From Iodobacter arcticus (GTDB lineage: Bacteria; Pseudomonadota; Gammaproteobacteria; Burkholderiales; Chitinibacteraceae), in the NCBI RefSeq assembly GCF_042664895.1, contig NZ_JBHTBQ010000019.1:124001-188000 (forward strand): a stretch of DNA of 64,000 nt, read 5' to 3'. Positions 62,088-64,000 of this stretch are shown here, piece after piece. How positions within the stretch are numbered: position 1 is the stretch's first letter; the number at the start of each line of letters is the position of its first letter. The notes under the pieces were generated by a model. That model saw only the letters and a program-made list of their open reading frames with translations. It was not told the origin of the DNA and searched no databases. Position numbers and translations under genes: made by a program.

Positions 62088-63239
62088 TTGAAACACACCA
62101 CGCCGCCCCGTTCAACGCTGCTCGTCATGCTTGGCATTATCTTGCTGGCGCATGGCTATTTGGGAATGCGTTTGTTTCCTGCTTTGGGTTTGCAAGGAGC
62201 GGGCTTGTTGCTGGGCTGGCTGGCCTTGGCGCTGTCTAGCCTGCTGCTGCCCTTGGGGTTGGCGGCTAGATTTATCAGCCAGCCTCCTTGGGCCGATCGC
62301 CTTGCTTGGCTGGGTTTAACGGTGATGGGGCTGTTTTCTTCCTTGTTTGTGCTGTGCCTGCTGCGCGATGTGTCTTTGCTGCCTTTAGCCTATTTATTAA
62401 GCGATGCCGCGTATAGCAGCTGGCAGATTCAGAGCGCTTTGGGCGTGTTTGCGGGGGCAGGTCTATTTACTTTGGTGGGGCTGATTAATGCACGGCGCAG
62501 TGCGGCGATTGTGGATGTGGCCGTATTGGTGGCCAATTTACCCGCTGAATTAGTGGGCTTCACGATTGCGCAAATCAGCGATATTCATGTGGGGCCAACG
62601 ATTAAGCGGCCTTATCTAGATGCGATTGTGGATAAAGTAAATGGCCTTGGTGCAGATTTAGTGGCGGTAACGGGGGATTTGGTCGATGGCAATGTGGCTG
62701 ACTTATCCGCGCATACCGCGCCCTTAGCCCGCTTAAAATCCACCCACGGTACGTTCTTTGTAACGGGTAATCACGAGTATTATTCTGGCGCCTTATCGTG
62801 GATTGCCGAGCTGCGCCGCCTTGGTTTACAAGTGCTGCTGAACGAGCATGTTTTGCTCTCCCATGGCGGCCATCAGCTGGTGGTGGCCGGGGTGACTGAT
62901 TACGGCGCTGGGCATTTTTATCCCGATCATCAAAGTGATGCACAGGCCGCTTTAGCCGGATCGCCCGATTCGCCGTTTAAATTACTCCTAGCGCATCAGC
63001 CGCGTAGTGCTTTTAAGGCGCAGGATTTGGGCCTGCATTTGCAATTGTCCGGCCACACCCACGGCGGGCAGTTTTTCCCCTGGAACTTCTTTGTGCGCTT
63101 TCAGCAGCCTTTTACGGCAGGCCTAAATCTATTGGGCAATGTGTGGGTATATACCAGCCGAGGCACTGGCTATTGGGGCCCACCTAAACGCCTCTTCGCC
63201 CCATCGGAAATTACGCGGATTACCTTAAGGCGCGGGTGA
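62088..63239 (+). CDS. membrane-anchored metallophosphoesterase (YaeI/YkuE type)
   Basis: 383 residues if it starts at the TTG at 62088, which has AAGGA 9 bases upstream. The frame is open back to 61893 but that part is repeat sequence with no ribosome-binding site. About four N-terminal helices (to residue ~140) precede a calcineurin-like phosphoesterase domain with all metal motifs: ISDIHVGP, VTGDLVDG, VTGNHEYY and SGHTHGGQFFPW. The domain is probably cytoplasmic or periplasmic at the membrane; some relatives act on UDP-diacylglucosamine or cyclic dinucleotides. Substrate unknown. Confidence 0.87.
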   Translation: MKHTTPPRSTLLVMLGIILLAHGYLGMRLFPALGLQGAGLLLGWLALALSSLLLPLGLAARFISQPPWADRLAWLGLTVMGLFSSLFVLCLLRDVSLLPLAYLLSDAAYSSWQIQSALGVFAGAGLFTLVGLINARRSAAIVDVAVLVANLPAELVGFTIAQISDIHVGPTIKRPYLDAIVDKVNGLGADLVAVTGDLVDGNVADLSAHTAPLARLKSTHGTFFVTGNHEYYSGALSWIAELRRLGLQVLLNEHVLLSHGGHQLVVAGVTDYGAGHFYPDHQSDAQAALAGSPDSPFKLLLAHQPRSAFKAQDLGLHLQLSGHTHGGQFFPWNFFVRFQQPFTAGLNLLGNVWVYTSRGTGYWGPPKRLFAPSEITRITLRRG

Positions 63240-63258
63240 GTTTTGTTGGTGTGTAATC

Positions 63259-63483
63259 GTAGGGCGGGTGAAACCCGCCGTTTTTTTGTATTACATATTG
63301 GCGGATTGCACCCCAATCCTATCAACTTAAGCTTATTGCATTGGGTGAGTTGGTATTTATAGGAAGTACAACGACGCAGTCGTTGCACACCGAAAGCGGT
63401 GCGCAAGAAAAACGACTTGCACACCCTATAAAAACCAAGCTTTTCCCTATTAAGTTGATAGAATTGGGTTGCACTTGCCCTAC
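63259..63483. repeat. nested composite repeat: A ends, E inside, B in the centre
   Basis: Left GTAGGGCGGGTGAAACCCGCC and a degenerate right TTGCACTTGCCCTAC. Inside these are CCAATCCTATCAACTTAAG and CTATTAAGTTGATAGAATTGGG (family E arms), and within them a family B unit (63358-63431). It fills the gap between two convergent genes. Confidence 0.78.
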
Positions 63484-63489
63484 ATCCTA

Positions 63490-63846
63490 TTAGCCAGCGA
63501 TATTCTTTGAACCATAAGACTCGCGGTTGATGTCGATGATTTCGGCTCGAATGCTGATTTCTAATTGCTGAGGGTTATCTAATTCTATGGCTTGAATTAG
63601 CGCATCTGAAAGCGCTTTTTTGATTTCAGCCGAGCGACCACTGAGCAGGCGTAGCTTGATATGAATAAAGGCGCGGCCTTCATCCACATTGCCAATTAAA
63701 AAATCATCAAAGCCGATTGCGCGGCTTTGGATGTCTGATTCAATAAAATGCCCTGATTCAATCAGGGCATTATTTAATTGTTGCAGGGCAAGGTGGGGAT
63801 TAAAGCCGCTTAAGTTTTTGCTGTATTCAAGATTAAGATGGGGCAT
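63490..63846 (-). CDS. 5-carboxymethyl-2-hydroxymuconate isomerase-like protein
   Basis: 118-residue tautomerase-superfamily protein beginning MPHLNLEYSKNL with the amino-terminal Pro after Met that serves as catalytic base in the superfamily, and FIHIKLRLLSGRSAEIKKALSDAL in the body, the CHMI (HpcD) pattern. CHMI works in homoprotocatechuate degradation, but no other hpc genes are nearby, so the role here is open. GGTTTCTCC/GGAGAAACC-type purine tract lies before the ATG on the minus strand. Confidence 0.85.
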   Translation of the reverse strand: MPHLNLEYSKNLSGFNPHLALQQLNNALIESGHFIESDIQSRAIGFDDFLIGNVDEGRAFIHIKLRLLSGRSAEIKKALSDALIQAIELDNPQQLEISIRAEIIDINRESYGSKNIAG

Positions 63847-63854
63847 GGAGAAAC

Positions 63855-63879
63855 CTTCAGGGAGAGAGAGACCCTGAAG
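63855..63879 (-). terminator. possible terminator or attenuator hairpin upstream of the CHMI gene
   Basis: CTTCAGGG/CCCTGAAG perfect stem with a 9-base purine/pyrimidine loop, between the MscS gene end and the CHMI start; no good T run. Confidence 0.5.
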
Positions 63880-63897
63880 ATTATATCTATTTAATCT

Positions 63898-64000
63898 TTA
63901 ATCAACATGCTCAAGCTGGGCTTTTGATAAAGGCTTAGCTGCTTCATTATGCTGAAAATGGTGCACAGTGCGTTGCGGGAAGGGGATAGAAATCCCTGCC
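63898..64000 (-). CDS. C-terminus of an MscS family mechanosensitive channel, 5' part outside window
   Basis: Minus-strand frame entering at the right edge reads AGISIPFPQRTVHHF, the conserved end of MscS cytoplasmic domains, then a short polar tail, ending at a TAA at 63898-63900. Only about 33 codons are visible, so the subtype cannot be given. Confidence 0.7.
   Translation of the reverse strand, partial: AGISIPFPQRTVHHFQHNEAAKPLSKAQLEHVD

Noticed and set aside
1..64000. CRISPR arrays, tRNA or rRNA genes, prophage
   Set aside because: No regularly spaced direct repeats, no cloverleaf-like sequences and no phage structural genes were seen by eye on either strand; a covariance-model search would be needed to exclude small RNAs fully.

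Overview
The window is a chromosomal segment of a betaproteobacterium, most likely of the order Neisseriales (Chromobacteriaceae-like, for example near Iodobacter or Deefgea). This is inferred from the gene order kdsD-kdsC-lptCAB-rpoN-hpf-ptsN-hprK-rapZ and from the replication-origin block mnmE-yidC-yidD-rnpA-rpmH/dnaA-dnaN-gyrB. The genus is a guess. No rRNA, tRNA, CRISPR array, prophage or complete insertion sequence was found.

Layout. 1-12.2 kb is housekeeping: a truncated KefB-type antiporter (minus), then one long plus-strand run of Kdo synthesis (kdsD, kdsC), LPS export (lptC, lptA, lptB), sigma-54 (rpoN), hibernation factor, nitrogen PTS (ptsN), HPr kinase and rapZ, a NusG-II/Gx-transporter pair, ubiX and an ArnT-like glycosyltransferase. 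12.2-20.4 kb is an accessory stretch of small independent plus-strand genes: a Cys/His-rich protein, unknown secreted and membrane proteins, an AAC(6')-type aminoglycoside acetyltransferase, a second GNAT, and YdhR-like, ASCH and DJ-1/PfpI proteins. 20.4-39 kb mixes a MATE pump, dtd, asd, two TauE/SafE permeases, an EVE protein, a TrhA-like protein, an LTA-synthase-like enzyme, an EAL-HDOD protein, purC, a PaiB-like protein, a pair of half ABC exporters and a renalase-like FAD enzyme. 39.2-41.1 kb is an O-acyltransferase pseudogene with three lesions. 41.3-51.1 kb is the origin region: mnmE to rpmH runs leftward and dnaA, dnaN, gyrB run rightward, with a perfect DnaA box and a strong rpmH promoter between them.

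The most interesting part is 51.1-57.6 kb. The 3' end of gyrB is followed by a RhuM-family gene, a diverged and frameshifted second copy of the last ~365 bp of gyrB, and a two-gene minus-strand operon. That operon encodes a coiled-coil AAA+ ATPase of McrB type and a DUF2357-like protein with a PD-(D/E)XK nuclease signature. It looks like a McrBC-derived (type IV restriction, possibly CoCoNuT-like) defence module in an island at the gyrB terminus. 57.9-64 kb returns to core and accessory genes: an MFS transporter, a chemotaxis receptor, trhO, a metallophosphoesterase, a CHMI-like isomerase and the end of an MscS channel.

Many gaps hold short palindromic repeats of at least five families. They are often nested inside one another, and there is one clean MITE with 17-bp inverted ends and a CTTAG target duplication.
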